In this document: positions 23,688 to 35,427 of the stretch, piece by piece
Position numbering within the stretch: the first letter of the stretch is position 1
How the letters are laid out: each line of letters starts with the position of its first letter
NCBI GenBank assembly: GCA_034401135.1
Contig: JAWZSP010000001.1
Span: forward strand, 4,464,001 to 4,528,000
DNA length: 64,000 nucleotides
Source of the DNA: Volutella citrinella
Taxonomy: Eukaryota > Ascomycota > Sordariomycetes > Hypocreales > Nectriaceae
Direction of reading: 5' to 3'
Position numbers and translations under genes: made by a program
The notes under the pieces: model-generated
The model's database searches: none
Told to the model about the DNA's origin: nothing
What the model saw: only the letters and a program-made list of their open reading frames with translations

Positions 23688-26176
23688 ATGCCTCGCTCTT
23701 CGCGGCCCGCCGCTACGGGCTACGAACGCCTTGCCCAAGCCGACAACTACAGCGACGAATCCGATGACGAGCCTCTCTCCCAGTCCTTTGCCTCCCTCCA
23801 GCCCGCTGGCGCTCCGCGATTCGATGCCGTCCAACCGCGCCATCGCTCGGGCATGGCAAGCCCCAAAGCCGGCTCATCCAACCGCCCCAGGTTCCGTCAG
23901 CGCCTTGGCAGCAACGCCGGCGTCGACGTCAAAGCAATCAACGCCCGCCTGGAGCGGTGGGCCGACGAAATCGCCTCGCGCTTCAAACGTAACCGTGGCA
24001 AGAGCTTGGCCGGCGAGGAGGAGCGTCTCGAGATCCATTACTCCGTCTTCCAGCCGCCCGAGGGCGTGCGGCCGGCGAGCGCCGGCGAGCTTGCCGGTCC
24101 CCAGGAAGGCGTCATGACCAAGGCCGAGTTCGAGGAAGTTGTCGAAAGCGTTCGCTCTGCCATCAGGCAGGAAGTACACCCGAGCATGATCTCCCAGGGT
24201 AGTTCTGGCAGCTACTTCGCGAGAAATCCCGACGGAAAGATTGTGGGCGTCTTCAAACCCAAAGACGAGGAGCCATACGCTGCTGGCAATCCCAAGTGGA
24301 ACAAGTGGATTCACAGAAACCTGTTCCCCTGCTGCTTCGGTCGAGCTTGGTATGCGCCTTGATCCTCCTCGACGCAACGCAGTTGACGTGCTGCGTGGCG
24401 ATGCATGCTGACCTGCTTCCAGTTTGATCCCCAATCTGTCCTATGTTAGTGAGGCCGCCGCATACGTGCTTGATTGCCAGCTACGGACCAATCTTGTTCC
24501 CTATACCGACGTGGTCTGGTTGTCATCCAAATCCTTTCACTATCCGTTCTGGGACCGCCGGAAGTTTTACCGGAAAAAGAAGCCCCTCCCGGCCAAGCCT
24601 GGCAGTTTCCAAGTCTTCCTCAAGGGCTTCAAAGATGCCAACGTCTTCCTACGCGAGCACCCTTGGCCAGACCAGTACTGGTCTGGCTTCCGCACCACCG
24701 ATACTCATCGTAATCGGAAACGAAGGTGGACGGAAAACTGCCGTCCCTCCAGCACCCGGCCGCAAGACGATGCGTACGCCAGCGATGATGAGCAGGGCGG
24801 CCAAGACGAGCATCTGCTGGGACCAGAAAACTTCATTTGGACCGAGAACCTGAAAGAGTCGTTCCGTGAAGAGCTCGAAAAGCTCGTGATTCTCGACTAC
24901 ATCATGAGGAATACGGACCGCGGCCTCGACAACTGGATGGTCAAGGTGGACTGGGAGGCGGGCAAGGTATCAGTAGCCTCTGATCCTATCCATCTGAATA
25001 TGGAGCCCGTCGAGGAAGAGGGGGAAGACGGGCCTCGCCCGGTTGACCTTTCCCAGAAGCCCGCCCGGCCTGCCAAGGCGTCCTACCCGTACAAAGTTCA
25101 AAAACCCATGAACGCCTCCAGCCCTAGGCCTGTCGCCAACGAACCTGCCATCACCATTGGAGCAATCGATAACTCGCTTTCCTGGCCCTGGAAGCACCCT
25201 GATGCCTGGAGAAGGTAAGACGAGGCGCTTGTCCACTATTTTTTTTTCTTCTCTTCTAGCAACGCCCAGTTACTGATGACAGTTGAATAGTTTCCCTTTT
25301 GGCTGGCTTTTCTTGCCTGTAGATCTCATCGGTCGGCCATTTTCGCAAAAGACCCGAGATCACTTCCTCCCGCTCCTCACATCCACCTCGTGGTGGAGCC
25401 AAACCACTCTCCAGCTGAAGCGTGTTTTCCAGGTTGATGAGGACTTCCAGGAGCGCATGTTCGCCAAGCAGATCGCCGTGATGAAGGGCCAGGCCTGGAA
25501 TGTGGTCGAAACGCTCAAAACGCCTGATCACGGTCCTCTGGAGTTGACGCGCAGGGCAAGGGTCTGTGTCTGGGATGATCTCGTCGACGTCCCCGTGGCT
25601 GTTCCCATGAGGGCCACTTCGTCCGAGGTTCGCCGAAACCCACACGCCCGCCAGTCCATGGACGAGGCCGACATCGCCAGCTCAGTGCCCGCCGCCAACG
25701 TCCCAGTAGAGGATCTCCTCGGTATCACCAGTGCGCCTGCAGAGATGCCGCACCCTGGCCGGTTCGACATCACCACTCCTACGGGCGACTCCGCCCATTC
25801 CCCAGAGGAGGTACATCTGAGCGAACACAACGTGCTCGGTAATGCAGGACATGCGCCCAACCGTCCCGCTGCCCAACTCTCGGGCTACAGAAACAGCTAC
25901 CAGGGCCCTCCACGCAGCCTAAATGTGTACGACCCGGGTCGCGGCCAGCACCAACAGCAAAACCACCCGCCACGTGTCCGGCAACGGCGGTACTCGTTCG
26001 CGACCCCCGCTGCACGGCTGAACAGCAACTCCATTGCACAGCAATTCTATGACGACGATCTAGAGGGCGATCTTGGCTACGCCGCCGCTGAGGGCCAGAT
26101 GGGCAATCAGCGCAAGGTCATTGTGGAACGGCTCGAGGCAGTCAAGACCAGGAATCCCGTCTTCACATGGTGTTAA
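23688..26176 (+). CDS. LSB6: Type II phosphatidylinositol 4-kinase (Lsb6-like)
   Basis: Exons 23688-24349, 24423-25214 and 25291-26176 encode 779 residues. Both introns are short with consensus ends (GTATGC..CAG and GTAAGA..TAG). The enzyme makes PI4P on endosomal, vacuolar and plasma membranes. Visible signatures are the nucleotide-binding segment GSSGSYFARN followed by KIVGVFKPKDEEP (about residues 171-195), the Cys pair in LFPCCFGR followed by CLIPNLSYVSEAAAYVLD (likely palmitoylated), the catalytic loop LDYIMRNTDRGLDNWMVK (near residue 380), and the metal-binding AIDNSLSWPWKHP (near 465). A roughly 40-residue acidic insert precedes the catalytic loop, and a disordered Gln/His-rich tail of about 200 residues ends the protein. 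The frame is open upstream to 23598, but the first ATG is 23688 (CACAATG), which begins the conserved MPRSSRPAATGYERLAQ segment. Confidence 0.93.
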
Positions 26177-29100
26177 AACCCTGTCACTTGGGCCTGTGGT
26201 TCCCTTTTTGATTCCCAAGGCGCTCGCCTGCAGGGCCGTCGACATCGTGCAGTGCCGCACTGCTTCCACCCCAGCCCCCTCCGCCGCGTCGCACTCAGCG
26301 TGAGCGAACCAAGTCATCGTATGAGATGCAAAGACGGAACCAAATCTTCCCGGAATCACCAAGGGAACCACCCCCCCGTTTCAGTTCTCTCGCGAGACTG
26401 TTGCACCGCGTCATGTCGGCATCCTTGTGGGTTGCAACTTACAGCTTTCCACATGTATCCCTCGTGTGTGTGTCTCCGTTGTGGCTATCGCGCGAACAGC
26501 TTGTTGGGTGAGCAGGGAGTACATGTGGGCAGCAAACATGGCGAGCTTACTTGCATTGTGTCCGCAGTAGAGCTGACCACGAGGACCGGTCAGGCTAGGG
26601 AAATTGATATGTCACCTTGTACAATAACTGCATGTGCTTTTTTTTCTTCTTTTCTTTTTTTCGCTGGCCTCGTTGTCTCTTTCCTTGGTGCCTCATTTGG
26701 GCTTCTGGGGCCTTGGCGGGGACACTCTCACGATGTTTTGGGCTCGGAAAAGATGGTATTGCCGGTATTGACGAAGATATGGGAAATAGAAGTGGTCTAG
26801 CATTGGCGTTCTTTAAGACGGCCCGGATCAATTGAAAGGATGCCAAAGCTTCTCGCGTGATGCCTTCCTTCCCCATTTCTGTGCCGTATCCCAAAGAAGG
26901 GACAGAGACGGATGGTATCCGAAATCTAGCACAGGCTGTTGTTATCAGTTTCGGGCGGAACTGTTCGAATCGGAGCTGAGGCCAATAATCCGCATGCTCG
27001 TCCATAATTAGATACCCACCTCGGTATACCGGTTTGCTGAACCGCGTGTCACGCCGTGTTATTGCGCGTCGAAAAGTGCCCACGCGCTCTCGAAGCCGGT
27101 CCCATTCCGACCCCCTTTTACCAGCCTGCCGCATGATGATTCGTTGGTGCTGTCGGCCCTCACAGATTTAGATGCATGTTCAGTCATCATGCAGCGGCAG
27201 GTTGACGCATCCGGTATACCATTTCTCTGCTTGTCCCCTCTGTGGCTTCGGCAAACGCAGTGAGGCTGCACTGAGACACGCCTGGGGAGAGACATGGGCC
27301 TGTTGCAAATCGAAAGAGGACGCAGCGGCCAGCCTTTGGCTACCTGGAAAACGGAGAATTGAGTTGCCTCTTTGCGACGATTGCCCCGCCTAACCCACCC
27401 CCCTATCCGTACATGGTCTCAGCATCCATCTTCTGCCCGTGGTTCGACTCGTTCCATATGGCCTTGGGATCGTTTGTTCTCTACCGACAAGGATCTTGCC
27501 TGGTTTGAAGACCAGGCAGAGCCCTGCACGAACTGTGCCACATGTGGGTGAAATTTGCGTGACTGGTTCCCAGGTTCGTTCACTGTCGGGGCTGAATGCT
27601 TCGCCTCCCATCCTCCTCAGAACCACCCGCCCACCAATTCCCGGCTCTGTGGTCCCAATCCCGAGAGCTTGGGTCGGCAAGCAGTGGCTCGGGCAAGGAC
27701 CCCCCTGCACGTAGTACCAACAGCCTGTCTTGAAATGACGGGCAGATGTCCCTTCCCCCCGCTAAGCCGTCCCTCTCAAAAGAGAAAACAGCGAAGACGG
27801 GTTTTTTTAAGAGCCCCTCCCCTGCACATCGCCATTTGGGGGACCCAGCGTCTGTCTGCAAAAGACATTGCACTTTCCTTGAGACCCCTCGAACATGCAA
27901 CCCCTCGAACATGCAGTAATGCCACCCGTGATTTTATATGTGGGGATGGGGTCCATCCAAACAAGGAAAGTGAGAGCACACAACTGTGTACAGGTACCAC
28001 ACAAACTGCAGGATTTGTCAGTTATCTGTCTAAATATCATCTCGTAATCATTTGCTGATCTTATGCAGATGCTCATTCCCTGCTTGATACGCATGTACTG
28101 TTGGAGGTGGAATAGCTTCGCTGGGATCATGGTTTGCCGAAATTCCTCAGGCTTGGCAATTCGTCGATTGATCTGGAGATGCAGAAATCCCCGGTACTTG
28201 AAGAAACCAACCAGCCCGCAGGAGAGTATGTGTTTGCTCATCCTTGGCCCTAGGAAGTTGCAACTCCCATGGCTCACGGCCTTTCTGCTCAATCGACAAG
28301 CAACCTTCTGCTAGGCTTCGCTAGCATGGGCTTCATGAATGGACTTTTGGAAACGAGTTGTGGGGAGACACATTGGAGGGGCTTCAGGGGATGTGCGTGG
28401 AGGGGGAGGGAGCCTGCAGGCAAGACAACCCTTGGCTGCGCCAGAGTCCCGGTTCCAGGCTCCTGCGGCTCCGAGTCCCAGCCAGTCGTATAACGAATTC
28501 CTTGCTGGAGCTTTTTGGGAAGCTCGCCCCCAGTGTCCCACTCCATCTTGCGCAGCGGCCCGTCGACGTGTCAGGCTAGCGGGGTGGGTGCATAGTCCTG
28601 CCTAGTAGCAACATCCAGGTTGCAGCCGAATCTCTGCTGTCGGGCAGGCAGTGGTCCGTCGTATGATGTTAGTACAAGAAGAGTTAAGGCCTGCCCGCAA
28701 GTGGGACGGAGGAAGGGTGCGCCAGGCTTTAGCACCCACGAGCTAGACGGCACATTCAGGGTCCGTCCCCATGCCAAAGTGGCTATCAGCCCTCCTTGCC
28801 GTCGGCTTCCACCACTAGAGGTATCCTGCTTTCGAAGGTGCAGATAACTCGGGCGCCAGCTGGTCGAGCGGCCATATGTGTGGCCTCGTGGGTGGACACT
28901 GCAGGGCGGTGAAGCAAATCAAGCAATCGTAGCATTCGGTTCCCAGAGCAGGAAGCTTGTCGGCTCAATTGGCCTTGCCTCAACATTGTGGATCAGAATC
29001 GGCCACAAGCCTTCATGCCTCCCTCCTCATTACCCTCTTGAGGGACCAGCGCGAGATGTCCTAGCAGCCATCAACTGTGTGGCATGGTAACTTTTGACCG

Positions 29101-30386
29101 TGCGCGAGGAAGGAGTCCTCGGTCCGTGTAGGCTAAACATATCCAGTATAGCCTAGGCCTAGAGTGTTGATTCAACCCACCTCTTGCCCGGGTCCCAAGT
29201 CCATGTCCTCGGTAATGGCACAACTTGGTAATGGGATGTGTGCTGATGAGACTGAAATGGGGGGCCGGGTGGCCTATGGCTTGTCCGCACAACGTCATCA
29301 AGCAGTGAACTGAAGCCCCCTCCTTTATGCAGTACCACCACTCCTGTCCGTCCCAATCCCCGGCGCCGCCACATCAGGCGAAAGATGACCCAGGGCGTGG
29401 AGGGCGACCCGCGCCCGAGGCCCAGTGGTTTGGAAATATGCACCCCTTTCCTTTTTATGCTCGCAGGTATCTCTTTGGGAGTGCAAGTTCGGTAAAGAAC
29501 AGGCCTCTGAATGGTCGGGGACCATGTCCATCCATGTATGGAATCCGTAGGTGACCCTATGGCGCAAAGGGACGCCTGCTCCGGGATTCTGGATGCGCCA
29601 GTAGTCCATGGTAATAATCACCTTCGAACGGTGCGGCACATCAGCCCCTCCGCCATAGTGGAACCGCCGTCGTGAAGCATGGGACAGGGAAGTCCGGCTT
29701 GTTTGGCAACAGGGTTTGGGATGCATGTCCCAGTGAGCCCAGTCTGATTTGATCCCTAGTCATCGATTTGTCGCAGGATCAATCTCGAGCATCCCGTGCC
29801 CTTGGGTCGTGTCTACCCACAGAAAGTCGGCATTATGGCTGCCACATAGAGATTCGCTTGTACCCGTCATTGCGTTCCTGGGGCAAACGCCCTAGTTCTT
29901 TGCGAGTAGTTCCAGCGGTCGATCTGCATCTGTTTCCATATAGCTGAGCGAGGCACATATATCTCCAGCTAGTCCCGGGTACTGGCTGGTTTCCACGTCC
30001 GCTTGTCTGCGTGGTGCCAACCGCTGCGTGAGATTTAGAATCGACTTCCGTACCTCCAAAGCACCAGGCAAACCGCAGTACCGCGCCGGCCAACCCGGCC
30101 ACTGCTTAGCTCCCGGTAGCCTTACGAAGGACCATTCTCAGTTGTGAGTAGTACCCATATGTGTGCAGGTGCCTTGTTAGGCTCCGAAGCGGCCTTGCGG
30201 TCAACATCCTGGCCACTTTGTGGCTCTAGATGTGTGGACTGGGGCCACGCTCTGCCACATGACTCCCTGGCGTTTGATAGTGACTTAAATCGCGCTGAAT
30301 AGGACGTGCAACCGGTGTTTTTGAGAAATCCTGGCGTGCGGCAATCCCTATGAGATTTATTAGCTCTTGAAGCTCGTGGACAAATC
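26177..30386. other. 4.2 kb without a recognisable gene
   Basis: The left end is the 3' UTR of the PI4K gene. I could not assemble any spliced protein with family motifs. A perfect 16-bp tandem duplication lies at 27884-27915. The region is the upstream flank of the methyltransferase at 30387. Confidence 0.5.
27884..27915. repeat. Perfect 16-bp tandem duplication
   Basis: The unit ACCCCTCGAACATGCA occurs twice head-to-tail (27884-27899 and 27900-27915) with no mismatch. It lies in non-coding DNA and is probably a recent slippage duplication. Confidence 0.8.
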
Positions 30387-32032
30387 ATGGACAGCGAGTA
30401 AGCAACAACCTCGGACACAGATCAGATCATGTATTAACCATACTGGAAGAGACGTGACGGTACCTTTAGACGATTCACTTACCGAGATTGTTGACTACGC
30501 CGGGAGAAGCTATCAACAGTACGCCCTAACAAATGGAACGTATTTCGTGCCAGTCGACGAGGTACGGCCTGAGACGTCCTGAGCATAGCCCGAGTTGAAC
30601 AATATCAGAGGCTCACCATCAAGACAGGATGAGATCACACGACTCGAGCTTATGCACGGTGTGCTCGGCAGGCTGTTCGACAATCGACTGATATTCCCCC
30701 CTATTCGATCTCCCAGGAGAATACTTGACTGTGGTTGTGGTTCGGGAGAGTGGGCAATGCAGGTGGCAGCACAGCACCCAGAGGCTGAGGTTCGTCAGCC
30801 CGATCTGCCCTCTTCTTCCCTCTCATCAGTTTCAGCACCAATTATGGATACGACTTGCCGAGAATACTTGGATATGCTCGTGCAAACTGTTCCATATCGT
30901 GGATGGAGACTGGCAATTTCAGATTCTTCCTACCAATCGGCTACCCGACATGGACGGCATGGTCGAAAAGCACCAGGCACCTGTCAACCACCAATATCCT
31001 AGCTTTCGGGCACTGTTCTCTTCGATGGTCCAATCTAACTTGGTTATAGGTGTTGGGTATTGACGTAAGCCCACATATGATTCCAGAGGATCCCCCGGAG
31101 AATCTCGAGTTGCAAGTAGATGATCTCAATGGAAGGTACGCTTCGATATCTGGGAGGGATATCATCTTTACTAACATGAAGTCGTGTCTTAGGTTCACCT
31201 TCCCTTCAAATCATTTCGACCTTGTACACAGCCAGATGATGGCTGGTGGTATCCATGCGAATCGCTGGCGAAGTTACATTCGAGACATTTTCCGAGTGGT
31301 GCGGCCTGGAGGGTGGTGCCAAATGGTGGAGATCTACTTCAATGCGCAGTCAGATAACGGGACACTGACACGAGGTAAGCTGGTGGACACATCCTCGAAC
31401 AGGTGGCAAAGCCTTCTAATTGAGACAGACCATGCGTTGTCAAGGTGGTCCAGGAGATACCTACGGAGCTCTCAACCGTATAAAGACCCCCGAGCTCCCT
31501 TGCAGATGGCGAACTGGATGAGAAGCGCTGGGTTCACGGATATCGAGTCCAGGCTTTTGACGCTGCCGATGTGCGCGTGGTCGAGCGGTACGGTACGAGT
31601 TCTCTGAGAAACAGGGATTGGAGCTGACAGAGAGGCCCAGAGCGACGAGATTATGAGATTGGGTGGTACAACAGCGAGAACGTTAGCCAGATGCTTTACT
31701 CGCTGGCCTTGTACCAATTTACTCACTTTCTCGGGTTTGTTTTGTCGAGGTGCTGTGGGGGGCGTTGTGGCTGATGGAAGGACAGAATGTCGGTCAATGA
31801 CTTCCAGCTCTTAGTTGCCCAGGCAAGGAGCGAAGCGGGCAACCCGGCTCTCAAGGTGAGACGCGCTACGGCACTCATCTTGGAATGACAAAGTTGACAT
31901 TGCTGACCGCTGTTGGGGTAGGCATACTTCCCAGTGTAAGTGTTGATCGAAATGACAAGCATCGATGCTTGGTTGGGAGAGGAGTTAACAGGCAGCAGCT
32001 ACGTATGCATCGGGAAAAAGCCTCGTCGATGA
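30387..32032 (+). CDS. SAM-dependent methyltransferase, LaeA-like/UMTA family, ten exons
   Basis: No single frame shows this gene. Splicing by eye gives exons 30387-30397, 30450-30561, 30628-30789, 31050-31135, 31193-31374, 31429-31587, 31641-31734, 31786-31855, 31922-31935 and 31999-32032. They encode 307 residues with no internal stop, and every junction keeps phase. Motif I is RILDCGCGSGEWA (residues 72-84), followed by the acidic VLGIDVSPHMIPEDPPENLE (96-115) and DLVHSQMMAGG; RVVRPGGWCQMVEIYFN marks motif III. The C-terminal block DFQLLVAQARSEAGNPALKA with YVCIGKKPR is typical of fungal LaeA-like methyltransferases, whose substrates are mostly unknown and which often act in secondary metabolism or its regulation. 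Most introns are 51-66 nt; intron 3 is 260 nt and starts with the weak donor GTTCGT. Exons of 11 and 14 nt are unusually small. No biosynthetic enzyme genes adjoin it. Confidence 0.82.
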
Positions 32033-33686
32033 GAGTGTGACGCCATCAAGTCAGTGCGTTTGGCCAAGGTTGGTTATGGCAGCAGAGCGCCTCCTGCTAT
32101 CAGGACTGGCAGGGTAAGTGGTGGGCCGGTCGCGCTGGGCAGAGCAGAAATGGGTTCCTCATTGAATGCGTTGCGTTGGAGAATGCGTACCAGCGGAACA
32201 GAGTTGGTCAGCTTTCAGGTGGACAATGTCGGAAGCAGGTCTAGACACATGCAAGGGACGCCGGGTCGCCACGTAGCGGTCTCCAAGTAGCTTGGAGACC
32301 GCTAACTCCCGCAGCCGAAGAAGCCTTGATTCAAGGCAGGAGCGACAGAAGAAGTAGCCAGGGGGGAGGGGCAACAGGGTAGAATGAGATGTGCTACGTA
32401 TTAGTGGGAAGGAAGGAGCATATCAAACAAGCACGCCGAATGAGGGTATGGGGTAATGCGCTTGGCCATTACATGCCACAAGCGCCCGATACGCAGCATT
32501 TTATACCAATCACGCCCATCCAGTTGGTTTGAGCATGGCATCATTCAATTTATCAGATGTGACCACTGTTCCTCTACTAGCCCCCCATGCGGGGGGTTCC
32601 TTCGGCATTTGGGCAACAGGGCCAACTGCCAGGAGAGCTGTGGCTTAGTACGGGATGTGCCGGCCAGGTACTCCGTATTGGTGAAGTATCCGTACCTTGC
32701 CTTACCTGTGCAAGTCCTCACCCACCTCAGACCTGGGGTTATTGCCAAGAAACGGGCGCTTCTAGATCTCACGCAATGTAACCGACCCAGCCAAGACTAC
32801 TAGGGACGCCGTCACCCAGGCTGACTGTCTTGCCTTGAAATAATCGGTACTGCTGGACTGGGTACACGGCTGGGAGCGCGGCAATTGGCGCCGAATTGTG
32901 CCACTTCGAGCCATATATCCTGGTGGCCAGGCTTTTGACCCAGATCCTAATATACCATGCGGCTGAAGGGATATTTGTCCTGGACGTGGGTGATAACCGA
33001 CGATGCCCAAAGACGAGATGGCGGAGCTGAGATGGATCTGACAGGCGACAGCGACGGTGCTCGGCCAGGGGCTGAAGCCCCCCCAAAGCTCCAAGCAAAA
33101 CACGACAGCAATCAAACTGGCATTCAGCAGATCGTACGTCGCCGATCGAGGAGGCGTCGCCAATTACATTGGCTGGACAGGTACCTCCGCAATAGTATGG
33201 GCGGAAGCTTTCCCCGACCCATGTCGAGGCTCAAGACGCAGGGTAACAGTCAACAAGTGGTCTATGAGAAATGGTGAAGCAGTCAAGTTTGGCCTACTAA
33301 TGCTTATTGGCCACATGGGATGCATTGGAACTTCTCAAGACGGCATCGACCCATACTGTGAAATAGCTGCCGTGGCTACCTATGCTGGCTTGATACGCCT
33401 GTTGAGCAAAGATGCCCTGGACACTTCCATGTTTCCCCAGGTACCAGGTACGAGCGCTGTTGGCCATCCGGTCCCGCTAGTCAGGGTCGGCCCACAGGCC
33501 CTTGGCGGCTCTCAGCAACCGGTAGTATGGCAGGCGGGACCAATTGCGGACGCTGATTCGATAAGAAATTTGAGCTCATGGACTGACACTGACAGCTCGA
33601 GTTCTTGTCCGCCGACTTGTTAGCCTCAACTCTTCCGTCACCAAACAGCCAAACCATCGCGAGATCCCTCCGCCCAGGTCGCCAAC
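32033..33686. other. 1.65 kb without a recognisable gene, contains a perfect hairpin
   Basis: It holds the 3' region of the methyltransferase and the AIM41 promoter. Open frames here have no domains. The one notable element is the hairpin at 32274-32304. Confidence 0.5.
32274..32304. repeat. Perfect 14-bp inverted repeat with 3-nt loop
   Basis: The left arm TAGCGGTCTCCAAG (32274-32287) and right arm CTTGGAGACCGCTA (32291-32304) are exact reverse complements around TAG. The dyad contains CGG and CCG ends, as in zinc-cluster factor sites but with a far wider spacing than usual. As RNA it would be a very stable stem. It lies 242 bp after the methyltransferase stop. Confidence 0.85.
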
Positions 33687-34274
33687 ATGTCGCTTAAGCC
33701 CTCCATGTCCATCTTCAGGGCACTGCGGGTTCCACGCACCGGCCCCATCTCGCGCATCTCACCCGTCTGCGGCCGGCTTTACTCGACTCCCGCCGATGAT
33801 GCCACCCCACCGATGCTCTCGAAGCTAAAGGCCGATGTGAAGACAGCCATGCGCGCAAAGGATGCGGTTCGTCTGTCGGTCCTTCGCGCCATCATGTCGG
33901 CCAACCTCAACGCCTCCAAGACTGCTTCCCCCAATCGAACCGATGTGCAGCTCGTCGCCCTCATCCGGAAGATTCAGAAGAGCGCTGCCGATGCTGCGGC
34001 CGACGCCAGAACCGCTGGCCGCGAGGACCTTGTGCAAAAGGAGGAGGACCAGATCCGGGTGATGGATGAAATCATTGCCAACAGCGGCGTCCAAACGCTT
34101 GGCGAGGCCGAGCTGAAGGCTTTGGTCCAAGAGGCCGTTGAGGCGGCCAAGGCTGCGGGAGCCAGCGGCAAGGCCATCATGGGCGATGTCATGAAGCGTC
34201 TTGCGGGTGCGCTGGAGGGTAAAGATGTTGACCGAAAGGAATTGGCCAAGATGGTCAAGGAATTGACGGCTTAG
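33687..34274 (+). CDS. AIM41: Mitochondrial Aim41, GatB/YqeY-domain protein
   Basis: A single exon of 195 residues. The N-terminus (MSLKPSMSIFRALRVPRTGP) is basic and serine-rich with a likely cleavage near GRLYST, a mitochondrial presequence. The rest is the YqeY fold: LSKLKADVKTAMRAKD, RLSVLRAIMSANLNA, VQLVALIRKIQKSAADA, and the C-terminal helical tail with MGDVMKRLAGALEGKDVDRK. YqeY domains resemble the tail of GatB of tRNA amidotransferase. Aim41 itself affects mitochondrial inheritance in yeast, but its biochemical role is undefined. Length fits the family. Confidence 0.92.
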   Translation: MSLKPSMSIFRALRVPRTGPISRISPVCGRLYSTPADDATPPMLSKLKADVKTAMRAKDAVRLSVLRAIMSANLNASKTASPNRTDVQLVALIRKIQKSAADAAADARTAGREDLVQKEEDQIRVMDEIIANSGVQTLGEAELKALVQEAVEAAKAAGASGKAIMGDVMKRLAGALEGKDVDRKELAKMVKELTA

Positions 34275-34808
34275 CGGAGGCTCGCAAGATGAGCGATGTA
34301 AAACATTGTACAACAATACCACTTGCCATCCACAATTGGATGTAGACAGCCAAAATACAGAGTCACGAAGCGCAAAACGAGCCTTGAAATCAACCAAGGC
34401 CTATGTGAAGTCACCATCTCTCGGAGGGGTCTTGGACCCGATTCCTACCTGTACAGCAAAATCATGCCAAAGCAGTTAAAGCTCCCGTGGCGGGTCGCCA
34501 TCCCAAGATTTACCCCTCACAACTGCCATCCGCTCGAATAGCTCCAACCCCCCACTCGAACTTGGAGTGAGTCACCTCCTCAAGACGCCCTTATCATCTT
34601 CACCTTGGACTCTGATTATTTTCATTTGTGCTCCTCCAGTTTCCCACGTTCGCCTTTTTAAAGACAAGTAAATCTAAAAGCTTGTAAGTGTTGTCTGTAC
34701 AGCAAGCATCTCGTGCAACCCGGAAACCCGGTCACGATGCTCTGCCTCCCTTATCTCAGCCTGGAGTGGTTTCTTACGTTTGCAGAACCAAGCCGCCAAA
34801 CGCCCAAT
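34275..34808. other. Intergenic with probable RidA leader intron
   Basis: Between the AIM41 stop and the RidA start. A possible 5'-UTR intron runs from donor GTAAGT at 34684 to a TTTGCAG acceptor ending at 34785, just before the coding start. No other gene is seen. Confidence 0.4.
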
Positions 34809-35247
34809 ATGTCACGACAGAACATCAGTGGTGGATCCACATTCGAGGCCCAGATCGGATACTCGAGGGCCGTCGTCACCGGTGACTGGGTGCTCGTCAG
34901 CGGAACTACAGGGTAAGGCATGTATCCCGCTGCCATCAACTCGACTCACCAGGGGCAACAGTTACGACTACCAAACTGGGGCCATCTCCGAAGACGTCGT
35001 GGAACAGACTGACCAGACGCTCAAGAACATTGACAAGGCTTTGAGAGATGCTGGAGCGTCAATGGCCGATGTCGTTCGTGTCACGTACATCCTGCCCGAC
35101 CGCCATGACTTCCCCAAGACTTGGCCTGTGCTACAAAAGTGGTTTGGCAATGTACGACCTGCTGCCACAATGATTCAGTCAACATTGATGAAGGAAGAGA
35201 TGAAGATTGAAATCGAAGTCACAGCCTGCAAGGGATGCGGCGTCTGA
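34809..35247 (+). CDS. RidA (YjgF/YER057c/UK114) family protein
   Basis: Exons 34809-34912 and 34962-35247 (49-nt intron, GTAAGG..ACAG) encode 129 residues, the normal family length. The fold is seen in YSRAVVTGDWVLVSGTTGYD, then QTDQTLKNIDKALRDAGASM with VVRVTYIL and, at the C-terminus, RPAATMIQSTLM and IEIEVTA. The conserved Arg of the RP motif, which binds the substrate carboxylate in RidA enzymes, is present. RidA proteins hydrolyse reactive enamine/imine intermediates from PLP enzymes. The N-terminus lacks a clear mitochondrial presequence, so a cytosolic form is more likely. Other family subgroups have other substrates, so I leave the symbol blank. Confidence 0.88.
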
Positions 35248-35427
35248 GGATACGACCAGACGGTGGGCTATTTTGGACCATGGGTTTGACGTATTCATAG
35301 TACACTGAATCCTACATATATATAAATCTATATATATTCTATGGCGAGCGCTGTGAAATAGGACGAATGAGCAAAAACATCTCCACTAATCTACTATCCT
35401 GAGCGAATCTATACATTTCATGTGACA

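Noticed and set aside
30398..30425. A 28-nt intron at the start of the methyltransferase
   Set aside because: Too short for fungal splicing. The 52-nt intron 30398-30449 keeps frame and has a branch-like ATTAACC.
31050..31607. The methyltransferase read as one 185-codon frame
   Set aside because: It runs through three introns. Removing them restores the family motifs and the true C-terminus.
33057..33623. 188-codon plus frame before AIM41
   Set aside because: No recognisable family and low-complexity end; I could not connect it by splicing to a credible protein.
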